From Bretschneidera sinensis (Eukaryota; Streptophyta; Magnoliopsida; Brassicales; Akaniaceae), in NCBI GenBank assembly GCA_023935145.1, contig CM043697.1:59582001-59646000 (forward strand): a DNA stretch of 64,000 nucleotides, written 5' to 3'. The translations under genes were made by a program, and so were the position numbers. Shown here piece by piece: positions 41,840 through 53,650 of the stretch. The stretch's first letter is position 1, and each line of letters begins with the position of its first letter. The notes under the pieces are model-generated. The model saw only the letters and a program-made list of their open reading frames with translations, searched no databases and had not been told where the DNA came from.

Positions 41840-43249
41840 TTATGTATCCTGTTGGGTCAATGCATAGACTATGCTGTCTCTATACTATAATTGGCTACCA
41901 TGTCTTTTCTCAGCTACTGATCCTCGATCTTTGCTCCACACACTCCCTGATCCACCATCTCTGTCCACTGGTCTTCTCCAAACACTTCCAATACTTACAT
42001 CAATAGATTTTTTCACTGGACAATCTGTAGCAACATGTCCTCCCTCACCATATACAAAGCATATCTCCGTTAGGCAATTCCGAGACAGTTGCCCCATCTG
42101 ATTACACCTGAAGCAAACCCTTAGCTCTCAATCATACATCATATTACCACCTCCCCTTGATGTCATACTTACTCTTCTACTATAACTCCCACTTCCCATA
42201 GCACGTCTCCTGAACCTAAAGGTCCCACCGGTATTACTCTGAGCGATAAAGGCAACAGATCCTGCTTGCCTCTAACTTTGCACTACAGTTCCTTGTGACA
42301 AGGAACACCTCATCTGGGGTGGTCTCCCACTATACACACTTATGCTGTCACCACCTATAGGTCCCTCAAATCTAGACCTATTCAGCCACTCTTTCCTACC
42401 TCTAAACTCCACCAAATCCTTCTCAATTTGTAATGCTTTATCCACTAGTATAGCATAATTTCCAATGCCCATATAAGAGAGCTTAGTCCGAATGTCATAG
42501 TGTAATCCGTCTAAAAATCTTTTAAATTTTCTTTCCTCCGTATTCACTAATTCAGGTAAAAACCTTGACAAGGCTATGAATCTATTATCATATTCAGCCA
42601 CTGATAAATTACCATGCCTTAGATGAATAAAACCTCTCTTGTTGTGCCCGAAAGGTATCTGAAAAATACTTCGCAAATAACTCATCCTTAAACTTACTAT
42701 AAGTTAAAGGTTGTTCTACCTGTGTGCTTACCCTGGGCAAAATATCCTCCCACCATTGAGAAGCCTCACCCTTTAGCATAAATGAAGCAAAAGCAACCTT
42801 CTGTCTATCTGTCACTGGTAAGACCTCAAAATATTTCTCGACATATGTAATCCACTGTTCTGCTTCTACAGGATTTACCAATCCTCTAAAAGACTGGGAT
42901 TTAAAATTAAGAAATCTCACAAAACAATTACCTTGCATCTCATGTGCAAACACATCTTCTCTCTTATGAACCTCTTGTCTCACCACATCAGGTTCTCTTA
43001 TACCCCTCTCATCTCTTCAGTTGCATTCATCCTCTCTAGGGCATTCTCTAGAGCATCTCTCAATTCATCCCTCCTAACCTTAGATTCTCTCCTTGCTCTA
43101 CTAGTACCTGCCGCACTATCAATCCGTTCCCTTGCAGGAACCACTAACTCAACTTCCTCCTCCGCTTTAGTTCTTCTAAATATTAGGGGTCTACCATGTC
43201 ATATCTGATTCAAAACTCTACCTCTAGCTCTAGCATGTCCACATGTCAT
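41840..43249 (-). pseudogene. Tekay gag
   Basis: Start ATG at 43247-43249 (MTCGHARARGRVLNQI). Capsid: GLVNPVEAEQWITYVEKYFE, KVAFASFMLKGEASQWWEDI (42870-42740), then FKDELFAKYFSDTFR, after which a frame change leads to NLSVAEYDNRFIALSRFLPE. Zinc knuckle near 42060-42020 reads CFVYGEGGHVATDCP, with one zinc-binding Cys changed to Tyr. Retrotransposon gag with several stops. Confidence 0.85.
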
Positions 43250-43335
43250 CCTTAGACTCTGCATTAAAATATAGTTTATTTAGATCTTTAACTTCTTTAA
43301 GTTCTTATGCAGTCTACATAATCATAAAACCTAAT

Positions 43336-43347
43336 GCTCTGATACCA
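43336..43347 (-). promoter_or_regulatory. Primer-binding site, initiator Met tRNA type, of Tekay element
   Basis: The minus strand reads TGGTATCAGAGC four bases from the LTR end at 43352. Confidence 0.9.
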
Positions 43348-43351
43348 AAAT

Positions 43352-44845
43352 TGTAATGACCCGTCCCGCGTTGGACACCCCTGAAATGGTTTCATCATAT
43401 TTTGAAAATCCTAGCATGACACATATATGCAACAATAAAAATTTATCAACCGCAATTAATTGCATCAATCCTCAACCCTTAACAGAGGAGATACATCATT
43501 CAGATCTCAACATAAACATTGCATACAACATAATATGCATGAATATTTACAAATATTTTTTTTCTCATTACTCCAAGGATGTGGACACGTGGCTTACAGA
43601 TAATAAATCCATCTGAATCTCAGCTCACCAACTATCTGTCCTGCTTGCTACCTGAAATCATTTAACATTAAGAGATGAGCTTCACAAGCTCAGTGAATTA
43701 AATTTACTAGAAGTATTCAATTCATATAAATACTCTTTTCATATTTAATCATTTATATCTCCGATAACTTGATAATATCATTCTATTATCACTACATATA
43801 TCATAAGTCTCATTCTCTATCAATCTCTTCTTCTTACATATTTGTTCACCTTAAAACCATCAATTATCTCATTATTACCTCGTTATGAGGTTCACAACAT
43901 ATAGTCTACCATTTAGAAAGTTCTTGTCATATCATACTTCTATGTTTCTTTCTCACCATAACTATCTCTCTGTGAGACTCGTTCATCTATAAATTTAAAA
44001 TAACAAACAACACTTTAGCATTTCAGTAATATAATCAATACTTAAAACAGATGCAATGCATAAATTATTATTAGGGAACGTCTTCCCACATGTCGACTTG
44101 TTTTTATCTTAGACCAGCCCCCTCTTGGTTCTTTTATTTCTAGCATATACTAGTTGCCACGATTTTCATTTATTTCCAGCAAATATCGGCTGTTACGATT
44201 TTCATCTATTTCCAGCATATACCGACTGTCATGGTTTTCATTTAGACCGGCCTCCTCTCGGTTCTTTTATTTCATGCATATGCATATGAACAATCATATG
44301 AAATATGCATATAAACAGTAATATAACAACAACCATGTATTCAGACATTAAATTTAACTATCCTTCCTTTTCTCAAATTACTATTTGATCAATTTCACTA
44401 ATTCTTCTCATATAAAAACTTTCCACATATCAATTATACTTATCATACCCATTAAACAACTTTCATCTATTATCAAATCATAGGTTGATAAGTTATTCAA
44501 ATATTATCACTATATATTTCATATTTATCTTGATTACTTAAAGTAAATCTAACTCACCACGTAGTACTTAAAGATACCCGTGGATCACCTCTTTGCCCTT
44601 CCTGCTCTTCTCAGTAATTTCCTCCGGTTGCTGATCATCAACACCTGACATAATATTCATATTAAATTCTAATTTATTCTTCCATTCTTCATAATTCACA
44701 CCCTTTGAAAATTCCTACTTTGCATTCCAGGAAATTTCATGTAAACTAAATTTCAAAAAAAAATTTCGCGTTATTACCTTCTGTTTTTCTTAGAGCTTCC
44801 TGTGACTCTCTGTAAAATTCTCTCGTAAACCCCTTCAAAATTTTA
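43352..44845 (-). repeat. Tekay 5' LTR, inner part
   Basis: Starts TGTAATGACCCGTCCCGCG on the plus strand and is homologous to 2016-4615 in reverse. It runs to CTTCAAAATTTTA, where the nested Athila-like LTR begins. The CCGGCTGT-type tandem repeat is at about 44150-44240. Confidence 0.88.
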
Positions 44846-46130
44846 TGTGCATTTATTTACCTAAATTAATAAGCAAATAATCATACAGTTTTACTTGCAA
44901 GTGCACAAGGTCAATAGCAGCATAGTGTGCAAGTGCGAGATCATCTCCACATGGATTGGTTAATTTCAAATTAGAATTAGTTTATCTAAAGATAGAAATA
45001 GATGCTTGAGTGTGAATTAATAACGATAAGGACATAGGGCTTTGATATCCACCACTAACCATACTTTCTTACTAAATAAAGTGCCAATGCTATAGCCCTA
45101 TCATGAATACCTAATGGTTGCCAACCATAAGGGCTTGGTCCACTCCTTAGGCTATTGATCTCCCTAAGTGACGAGTTAGACATGGTGTATACTCTAACTC
45201 TTTTCTCTCTTAAGGGATTCAGCATGATGTATACTGAGTTGTTCTTTAAGAGAGCATAAGGGCTGTGGAAATCGACAACCACATGGGGCCTAGGGCTTGG
45301 TCTGCTCGCCGTTTTCCATGTTGATTAATCCAAGAATCCGGCATGGATATCTTTTGTTACTATTGTTAGACCTAAGACTCGATCATCCAAATTGATCTAA
45401 CTAACTTATCCATACCACATGCATACGTTGATCAGACACACACCTATGAGGAATTTAAATAAACACAGGCATTAATCAATTAAAGCATCATAACATGGCT
45501 ATTAGCAAAGGTAATCAATAATCATATATGTAGGAAAACATAATTAAGGCTTCAATTGAGCCCTATTAGGAGGTTAATTACACATATTTAGTAAACTAAA
45601 CATCATAACCATAACTAACTAAAACAGAAAAATAAAACCAGAAGATTACTGAGGAGACGAGTCGTCAATTCCTCTCCAAAGCTTACAACTTCAAGCTTAA
45701 TCCAAAAGTGTGTTTTCTGTGTTTTCTGTGTTTTACAAGGCTATATATAGGGTTCTAAGGGTTCCCCAAAACCCTAATTTCCTATTTAAGGTCTGGAGAC
45801 TTCTTTCCAATTCTGGCTTTGCCGCTTCTGGAGCGTATGCGCTCGATCGCATAGATCTGCGCTCGAGCACATGTGTTCGCTCGAGCCTTTTGAGTGTGCG
45901 CTTGTGTGCCTGTGCGCTCGATCACAAGGAAGGTGTGCTTGAGCGCACCTTACTGGATTACAGAACTTTACTTTTTATTCCTTAGAACGCCAAAATGTTA
46001 TCTTTTTGTCAAAGCTCTGTGAAAAACACATAAAACACGAAAATGAAATAGAATCTACTAAAATATGTAAACAAATAACCTAATAAGCGTAAATTAAGGG
46101 GCTTAAATATGACTATTAAAGCACTTATCA
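44846..46130 (-). repeat. 3' LTR of nested Athila-like element
   Basis: Plus-strand start TGTGCATTTATTTACC, end GCACTTATCA; on the minus strand it starts TGATAAGTGC after the purine-rich end AAGTTTGGAGGTG. It has a cluster of CTCGAG-centred near-palindromes at 45830-45955. The small minus frame 45055-45282 recurs in the other LTR (49589-49798) and is only LTR homology. Confidence 0.9.
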
Positions 46131-47640
46131 CACCTCCAAACTTATATATTGCTAGTCCCTTAGCAAGACAAAATGAAAAACTAAATTAAAACAAAATTTA
46201 AAGATAAATTCATTCTTCATGATATCGAAAAATTTGGGTTGCACATAAAACCATGATGACCGTTCATGAGTAAACTTATAATAAAAACACATTTTTGTAA
46301 TGAATAAGGATTTTAAAAGCTCATGTTACTTACCTAAGGTTGGCTTAAGGCATCGCAAATTTGAGTTGTGTGTGATGAATTAGCACATAGAAGATAGGGC
46401 TTCCAAATAATTTTAATGTATAGTGTTTCGGTGTCCAAACCTTCATCGAATTTCTTATTAAATAGAATAAAAATGGCATAGTACTTACTTCTTTTCTTTT
46501 TCTTTCATCATGAGATTCATGTTGAGTTCCACTGAGCTTTCTAATTGACCCTTGTAACGAGTGTTTAGCTAATGACTCCCAAACTAGATGGTTTTAGGGC
46601 ATTAGGTGTAAAGACACCCCTAAGGACTTACTAACTCGAGTCAAAAAGACTATGAAACTAATAGGTCTTAATGCTTCCAAGTGAAAGTCCCACCTTTTGA
46701 CGTGAACACTCACTACTTACTAAGGCAAGACGCCCAATTACTCAGTGAAATTTTTTATTATGATCATTAAATGCTTAATTCCCACCTTTTGACGTGAACA
46801 CTCACTGCTTACTGAGGCAAGATGTCCAGTTATTCAGTGGAAAGTTTTTAATGATCATTAGAAGCTTTTTATTCTCTTTTTGCATGATGGACATTTTCTC
46901 TTTGTTTTTCTTATACCAAAGTGTTCTTCTAACAAGTTATCCGATTTACAATTAGGTCATAGAAACATGTACATAAAATTATATGTCATACCCCACACAA
47001 ATGCGTGCTAATGTGCTCGTCTCAGATTTAGATCAAACTCATGAATTCTTAAGTGCCTTGAGGCAGGTAACTAAACTTTTTAAAATCCCTATTTAAAAAA
47101 TTGTGTTATAGATTTTAAGCTTAATAATGAAGTTTTATCATGTTTTAAATCAATCAAAATTTTTAACACAAAATGAACATGTATTTATCTTTTCTAAAAA
47201 AAAAAAAAAACTGGGACTTGGTGTATGCATGCGTTTCAAGTGTGTGCGTGTGTTAGTGTCTCCCACTACCCCCAAACTTAATATACACATTATCCTCAAT
47301 GTGTGTGTGACATGAAAAGATCTGACTTGGGAAATAGAGAACTAGACTGCTTGGATTGCTCGTAGCACGGCCCCAAACTTGAACTGGATGCACGCACTAA
47401 GTTCCTGACAAAGAAAAACAAACGTTGTGCTGGAAAACAAGAAATATGGATAATAAACAATTAAATATAAACATAAATATTAATAAAATAAAAATACTAT
47501 AATGAAAAGAATATGTTGTGGGGTGCCTCCCATGAGCACTAAGTTTTACGTCTTCAGCCAGACGGGGTATCCTCTCACTGCTGGTCATCAGGTGGGGCAG
47601 TCAAAGACGTACCGGGTGCAACTTCTGGTGTAATTATGCT
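46131..47640 (-). other. 3' untranslated region of nested Athila-like element
   Basis: 1.5 kb between the integrase end and the 3' LTR. No convincing coding frame. It contains a direct repeat CCACCTTTTGACGTGAACA with CACTCACT at about 46691 and 46782. Confidence 0.6.
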
Positions 47641-47643
47641 CGA

Positions 47644-48970
47644 TCACAAGGTGTATATGTGCTCGATCGCAATGCATTGGGTAGTAACGGTATGTGCGAT
47701 AGAAACTGGAAATTTAAGTGGTTTAGGTGTCCTTGGATCAACTATATATTGTGCGGTTTGAAGTGTCAAGTCCTCGTCTCGATGAGGTATGTTGAGATCG
47801 AGGTATGATTTGACTCGGTGTCCATTAACTATAAATGTCTGATTGTTATTTGAGCTATGAATCTCCAAAGCACCATGAGGAAAGACCTTGGTGACCACAT
47901 ATAGACCAGCCCAACCGGACTTTAGTTTGCTTGGGAGCAGCCTTAATCTTGAATTGTAGAGCAGCACCCTTTGTCCTACATGAAATTCTTTTCACACTAG
48001 TTGTTTGTCATGATAAGCTTTTGCCCTTTCCTTTTAAAGCTTGGCATTCTCATAAGCGTCATACCTTAATTCTTCTAGCTCATTTAAATGCAGCCTCTTT
48101 TTCTCACCCGCTTGTTTCATATCAAAGTTGAATTGTTTAATGGCCTAATATGATCGATTTTCCAGCTCTACCAATAGATGGCATACTTTACTAAAGACTA
48201 AACGGTATGGGGACATCCCAATTGATGTCTTGTAAGCTGTCCTGTATGCCCATGGAGCATCATTGAGTCGTAAAGACCAATCCTTCCGACTAGGATTCAC
48301 GATCCTCCCCAAGATGCTTTTGATTTCTCGGTTACTTATCTCCACTTGGCCACTAGTCTGAGGGTGGTATGGGGTGCCAACCTTATGGGTGATTCCATAT
48401 TTTTTGATGAGTGCGGCAAAAGAATGATGATGAAAGTGGCTACCACCGTCACTGATGATCGCTCTTGGTGTCCCGAACCGGGTAAAAATGTTATCATGTA
48501 GAAACTTCAACACCACTTTATGATCATTAGTCTTTGAGGGGACAACCTTGACCTTTTTAGACATATAATCCGCACCCACAAGAATATTTAAATTACCAAA
48601 GGAATTGGGGAATGGACCCATGAAATCAATGCCCCATACACCAAAAAGTTCGACTATATGGATATTTTGTAGGGGCATCTGATTTCGGGATGAGATGTTA
48701 CCTGTCCGCTGGCATCTATCACATGAGTTGCAGAATGTGAAGGCGTCTTTAAACAGATTAGGCCAAGAAAAACCTTAGCAATTAGATAATTGACAATATT
48801 AGCATACCAAGGAAGTTTTACCTCTAGTGCGAACAATTGTTCATCAGGGAAGTTCTCATTCAAGGGTAGCTCATTTTTGTCATTCTCATGGGGTAGCCTT
48901 GATAAATAATCTGCAACTATATTCTCACTACCTTTTTTGTCTTTGATCTCAAAATCAAATTTTTGCAATA
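47644..48970 (-). pseudogene. Integrase of nested Athila-like element
   Basis: Minus strand. The core at 48678-48145 is uninterrupted: [60 protein letters not shown] and [20 protein letters not shown], so all three D, D, E residues are present. Ahead of it (48968-48654) are the RNase H end and an integrase N-terminus that is partly deleted. The C-terminal domain is at 47967-47644 (LRLLPSKLKSGWAGLYVVTK). Frame changes between the three blocks make it inactive. Confidence 0.85.
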
Positions 48971-49360
48971 GGAGTACTCATCTGATTAACCTAGGCTTTG
49001 CATCTTTCTTGGAAAACGGATATCTCAGAGCAACATGATCAGTGAATACAATAACCTTAAAGCCAATAAGATATGATCTAAACTTCTCTAAAGCAAAAAT
49101 AACACCTAACAATTCCTTTTCAGTAGTAGAATAGTTAAGCCGAGCACCATTTAAAGTTCTAGAAGCATAATAAATAACATGAGGTACCTTATTGACTCTT
49201 TGCCCTAAGACAGCTCCTAAGGCAAAGTCACTGGCATCGCATATCAATTCGAATGGAAGATTCCAATCTGGCGCCATCATTATTGGGGCGGAGGTGAGAA
49301 CATCCTTCAATGTGTTGAAAGCTTTCATACAGTTATCCGTCCACTCAAATTTGTTATGGT
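48971..49360 (-). pseudogene. RNase H start of nested Athila-like element, fused to LTR
   Basis: Minus strand 49328-48978: [76 protein letters not shown]. The frame starts only about 30 bp from the 5' LTR (49361), with no primer site, so the upstream element body was removed. Confidence 0.88.
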
Positions 49361-50637
49361 TATGCGTTTATTTACCTAAATTAATAAGCAAATAATCGTA
49401 CAGTCTTACTTGCAAGTGCACAAGGTCAATAGTAGCATAGAGTGCAAGTGCGAGATCATCTCCACAGGGATTGGTTAATTTCAAATGATAATTAGTTTCT
49501 CTATATAAAAGATAGAAATAGATGTTTGAGTGTGAATTAATAATGATAAGGACATAGGGCTTTGATATCCACCACTAACGCTTTCCTACTAAATAAGTAC
49601 CAATGCTATAGCCCTATCATGAATACCTAATGGTTGCCAACCATAAGGGCTTGGTCCACTCCTTAGGCTATTGATCTCCATAAGCAACGAGTTAGGCATG
49701 GTGTATACTCTAACTCTTTTCTCTCTTAAGGGATTCAGCATGATGCATACTGAGTTTTTTCTTAAGAGAGCATAAGGGTTATGGAAATCGACAACCACAT
49801 AGGGCCTAGGGCTTAGTCCGCTCCCGGTTTTCCTTGTTTATTAATCCAAGAATCTGGCATTGATATCTTTTGTTACTATTGTTAGACCCAGGACTCGGTC
49901 ATCCAAATTGATCTAACTAACTTATCCATACCACATGCATATGTTGATCAGACACACACATATGAGGAATTTAAATAAACACAAGCATTAATCAATTAAA
50001 GCATCATAACATGGCTATTAGCAAAGGTAATCAATAATCATATATGTAGGAAATCATAGTTAGGGCTTCAATCGAGCCCTATTAGGAGGTTAGTTACACA
50101 TATTTAGTAAACTAAACATAATAACCATAACTAACTAAAACAGAAAAATAAAATCCGAAGATTGCTGAGGAGACGAGTTGTAAATTCCTCTCCAAAGCTT
50201 ACAACTTCAAGCTTAATCCAAAAGTGTGTTTTCTGTGTTTTACAAGGCTATATATAGGGTTCTCAGGGTGCTCCGAAACCCTAATTTCCTATTTAAGGTC
50301 TAGAGACTTCTTTCCAATTCTGGCTCTGCCGCTTCTGGAGCGTGTGCACTCGATCGCATAGATCTGCACTCGAGTGTATGTGTGCGCTTAATCCTTCTGA
50401 GTGTGCGCTCACATGCCTGTGCGCTCGATCACAAGGGAGGTGCACTCGAGCGCACCTTGCTGGATCGCAGAACTTTACTTTTTATTCCTTAGAACGCCAA
50501 AATCTTATCTTTTTGTCAAAGCCCTGTGAAAAATACATAAAACACGAAAATGAAATAGAATCTACTAAAATACATAAACAAAGAGCCAAACAAGCGTAAA
50601 TTAAGGGGCTTAAATATGACTATTTAAGCATTTATCA
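49361..50637 (-). repeat. 5' LTR of nested Athila-like element
   Basis: 1277 bp, closely matching 44846-46130. It contains CTCGAG-centred palindromes at 50336-50462, among them CACTCGAGTG. Confidence 0.9.
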
Positions 50638-51289
50638 TTGATCATCAATACCTGACATAATATTCATATTAAATTCTAATTTATTCTTACATTCTTCATA
50701 ATTCACACCCTTCAAAAAATCTAACTTTGCATTCTGGGAAATTTCATGTAAACTAAATTTTTAAAAAAAAACTTCGTGTTATTACCTTCTGTTTTTCTTA
50801 GAGCTTCCCGTGACTCTCTATAAAATTCTCCCGTAAACTCCTTCAAAATTTTACTCTTTTAACCTTTCTTTGGGTCCCCAAGTGTTTAAAGAAATAGAGT
50901 AGTTTAGATTTGAGATTGAAGAAAACCAAACAGGATTTGGTAAAACTAATAAAACAATTCATTATATAAACTATTTTAGCGGCACCGTTCACTGCTCCAC
51001 TGTTTTCATTTTCCACAGCTACCTAACATGCAGCAAACATTGACAAAGGTTGCAACACCTGGACTTCCAGGTGTTGCACGAATTTTTTTCTTTTTCTTTT
51101 TTCTTTTTTCTTTTTCCTTTATCTGGACGTTTTTTTCTTTTTTTCCTTTTCTTTTTCTTTACACCAACACGCGTATGTTTTTTTAATTGTTTTATAAAAA
51201 TTAAAATTTTCGCATATATATTGTTTTAACTCTATGTCATATTTATTAAATTACTTCTTTACCCTTTCTTTACGAATATGGGTATTACA
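50638..51289 (-). repeat. Tekay 5' LTR, outer part, with 215-bp overlap
   Basis: Starts at sequence equivalent to 44631 (TGATCATCAATACCTGACAT) and ends GGGTATTACA at 51289. The first 215 bp or so repeat what already stands at 44631-44845. Then it continues through the part missing on the left side (CTCTTTTAACC to the terminus). Confidence 0.88.
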
Positions 51290-52162
51290 TGGGGTATGGG
51301 AAAGAATGTCCCTAGTCAACTAGCATCTGGGACAATGAATTCCTAGTCGACTGGTACTTAGGACCTAGTCGACTGGTACTCTCCCACAGCCGAAAAGTGA
51401 GATTTTTCACTTGATTCAGTCGACCAGTCGACTGGTATAAAGAACCAGTCGACTGGTAATTCAAAAATATGATCGTTTGAGACGCGGGACCTGAGTATTT
51501 AATGCACCAAACCTACCAAGTCAAAGTCTAACGGCCATATTGATTCAAGGCTATATAAGCCCACTTCAATGAGCATTTAAAAGAAGAAGATAACACATTC
51601 AATTCATAAACTTGCTTATTAATTCTCAAAAGCTTTGAAAAATTTATTGTTGAGCCATTCTTCAAGCTTATTCTTGAAAGAGATATATTGTTCATTTGTA
51701 AAAGCATTCATTGCTATCTTTGTACCATTTACTTTACAGCAAATCATATTTATTGTAAAGGGGAAAGAGTTGTAATAACTCTTTGAGTGTTTAGAATTAA
51801 ACACTTCTTTGTAATCTTCCGTGAGGAAGGGATTAGATTCCGCAAAGAAGGGAATAGCTTTCAAGAGGAAGGGATTGGTTGTAAGATTTGTACAACACCT
51901 GTGAAGTTGTACGACTAAAAGTTTTAGTGAATTACTTTAAGGAGGTTCCTTGAAGAGAGTGGACATAGGGTCGGAAGGAATCCGATATTGCCGAACCACT
52001 ATAAACTAAGTTTGCACTTTCTCTTCCTTAAACTCTTTTACTTAAAGCACATTACTTGTTTGTATGCTTATGCATTTAACTATTTTTATAAACTTACAAA
52101 TAATTAGCATAAGTTTTTAAAAACCCAATTCACCCCCTTTTAGGTTAGAACCCTAGTCTACA
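51290..52162 (+). repeat. 5' LTR of plus-strand copia, 5' truncated
   Basis: Starts at TGGGGTA, which corresponds to about 60946 in LTR 60620-61821, and ends CCTAGTCTACA. It contains CAGTCGACTG palindromes at 51310-51455 and a GCTATATAAG TATA-like motif near 51551. It shares with 60620-61821 a segment (AAAGAGTTGTAATAACT near 51765) that the LTR at 59437-60590 lacks. Confidence 0.87.
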
Positions 52163-52164
52163 AT

Positions 52165-52176
52165 TGGTATCTAAGC
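52165..52176 (+). promoter_or_regulatory. Degenerate iMet primer-binding site
   Basis: TGGTATCTAAGC, compared with TGGTATCAGAGC, two bases after the LTR. Confidence 0.65.
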
Positions 52177-52215
52177 TTTGTTTCCAATTTCATGCTTAAA
52201 ATTTTTGAGTTGATC

Positions 52216-53004
52216 TGATGGCATCAAATAGTTATTCTGAAGGATATTCCTACACTAGGCCTCCCTTGTTCAATGGCTCCAACTATAACTCGAATCACTA
52301 TTGACATACGAGATAAAAGAAATGAATCTTGTTGTTAATGATGATGAGAAGAAGAAAAATGTGATTGCTCTCAAAGCCTCTACGAGCAACAAAGAAGAAG
52401 AAACGGAAGAAGAGATGGAGAGTAGCGAAGAAGATGGTGAGATGGCTTTAATCATAAAATGGTTACACAAATTCTTGAAGAAAAACAAGAAACCATACAC
52501 AAATGATCCCACTTCAAAAAGGGAACCACTTGTGTGTTATGGCTAAAGAAGCCCGGTCACATCAAGGCCAATTGTATTGCAACAAGCAAACCATATAAAA
52601 GCTTTAAAAAGAAAGCTATAATTGCAACCACTTAGAGTGATGACAAAGAAGAAGACTCCGTGGATAAAAATATCAAATATGAGGAGATTGCCAACCTATG
52701 TCTTATGGCAATTGACGACGAAAGTGAGGTATCGAATTCTTCCCCTTCTAAAAATAACATTGTTAGTAGTAGTGGAGAATTAATAGAAGTCATAAATGAA
52801 ATGCACGAAGAATTGAAGAAATTCGATTCTAGGAACACTATTCTCAAAAAGGAGGTGTCATCTCTTTCTAAAGAGATGGAAGGCTTAAAAGAGGAAAAAG
52901 AAAAACTATCTTTTTTGCTTTATAATTCTTCTCAAGATTTTCTTAAAGATGAAAATGAAAACTTAAAGAAGAAATATAATAGAATTGAATGGCACTATAT
53001 ATAG
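52216..53004 (+). pseudogene. Sirevirus gag, internally deleted
   Basis: Starts MASNSYSEGYSYTRPPLFNG, a typical Sirevirus gag N-terminus, but a stop and a large deletion remove most of capsid at about 52300. It resumes with YEIKEMNLVVNDDEKKKNVI and an acidic stretch (52301-52546). The CCHC knuckle is split by a frameshift at about 52540 (VCYG, then KKPGHIKANC in the next frame). After another stop, 52660-53004 gives a Glu/Lys-rich coiled coil, as in Sirevirus gags (EEIANLCLMAIDDESE, LKKEVSSLSKEMEGLKEE). Confidence 0.8.
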
Positions 53005-53035
53005 ACTTATGCTTGGAAAATAAAAGCTAGATGAA

Positions 53036-53650
53036 GTGCTATATTGCCAAAGATTAAATGGAGGAAAATTCGGCTTAGGTTATTCTCCATTAGGCAAGCA
53101 AAAATCAAAAGAGAGTTTATTCATGAAAGCATCATGTGTGAATGAAGCCTCTACTTCAAATACCACTAGCAAGGTCAAAAGCATTCCCTCAATGAATGCT
53201 AATAGGTTTAAAAATACCAATTCTAATGCATATACTAGAATGAAGCATCCTAAAAATACTCATGCTTATATGTATGCTCATTCAAGAAATGCTTATACAC
53301 ATCCTAGGAGTAACCATCATGTGCATCCTAGAAACAATATGTATACTCAAAACTTGCACACTGCACATGCATATCCTAGGAATTACCATCATGGTTATCC
53401 TAGAAATAATATGCATATTCATAATAATACAAGCATGTATCCTAGAAATCATCATCATACAGTTCCTAGAAATGACATGCACGTTCATAAGCCTCACAAT
53501 AGAAACATGTATCCTAGGAATTCTTATCCAAAGAATTATAGACATGCACAACTAAGAAATCCTAGAAATTTCAATAACTATTATCCTAGGATTGTACATC
53601 ATCAACATGTCTATAAATATAGAACACCTAATGTTGTTAAGAAAGTATGA
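53036..53650 (+). pseudogene. His/Asn/Tyr-rich YPRN-repeat region of copia gag-pol
   Basis: A clean 204-codon frame between gag and protease. The N-terminal part KFGLGYSPLGKQKSKE is the normal Sirevirus spacer. From about residue 85 there are some twelve degenerate repeats of (Y/H)PRN followed by (N)(M/H)(Y/H)..H, for example AYPRNYHHGYPRNNMHIH. The repeat is also on the minus strand at 61822-61994. Its function is unknown; a metal- or nucleic-acid-binding role is conceivable from the His content. Confidence 0.6.

Larger units (their letters stand above)
44846..50637 (-). mobile_element. Nested Athila-like Ty3 element with internal deletion
   Basis: LTRs at 44846-46130 and 49361-50637, internal region 46131-49360. 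On the minus strand the 5' LTR (49361-50637) joins directly to the end of RT/RNase H, so primer site, gag, protease and most of RT are deleted. RNase H and integrase remain. The flanks carry no target duplication; instead the Tekay LTR sequence on the right restarts 215 bp before the point where it stopped on the left. Confidence 0.85.
35359..51289 (-). mobile_element. Tekay/Del-type Ty3 element (-), with nested insertions
   Basis: Reading on the minus strand: 5' LTR (51289 to 43352, split by an Athila-like element), iMet primer site, gag, protease, RT, RNase H, integrase (split by a solo LTR), chromodomain and 3' LTR. The 3' LTR lacks its outer 250 bp or so, replaced by fragment A and an Athila LTR piece, so a target duplication cannot be tested. 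All coding parts are decayed. Same family as 1-4615. Confidence 0.85.

Noticed and set aside
45055..45282. Minus-strand frame in the nested Athila-like LTR, repeated at 49589-49798
   Set aside because: It lies in LTR sequence, has no known domain, and is shared only because the two LTRs are copies.
51619..51864. Minus-strand 81-codon frame in the copia LTR with a close homologue at 61255-61521
   Set aside because: Both lie in homologous LTRs, so the protein similarity only reflects DNA similarity; the third LTR (59437-60590) does not keep the frame.
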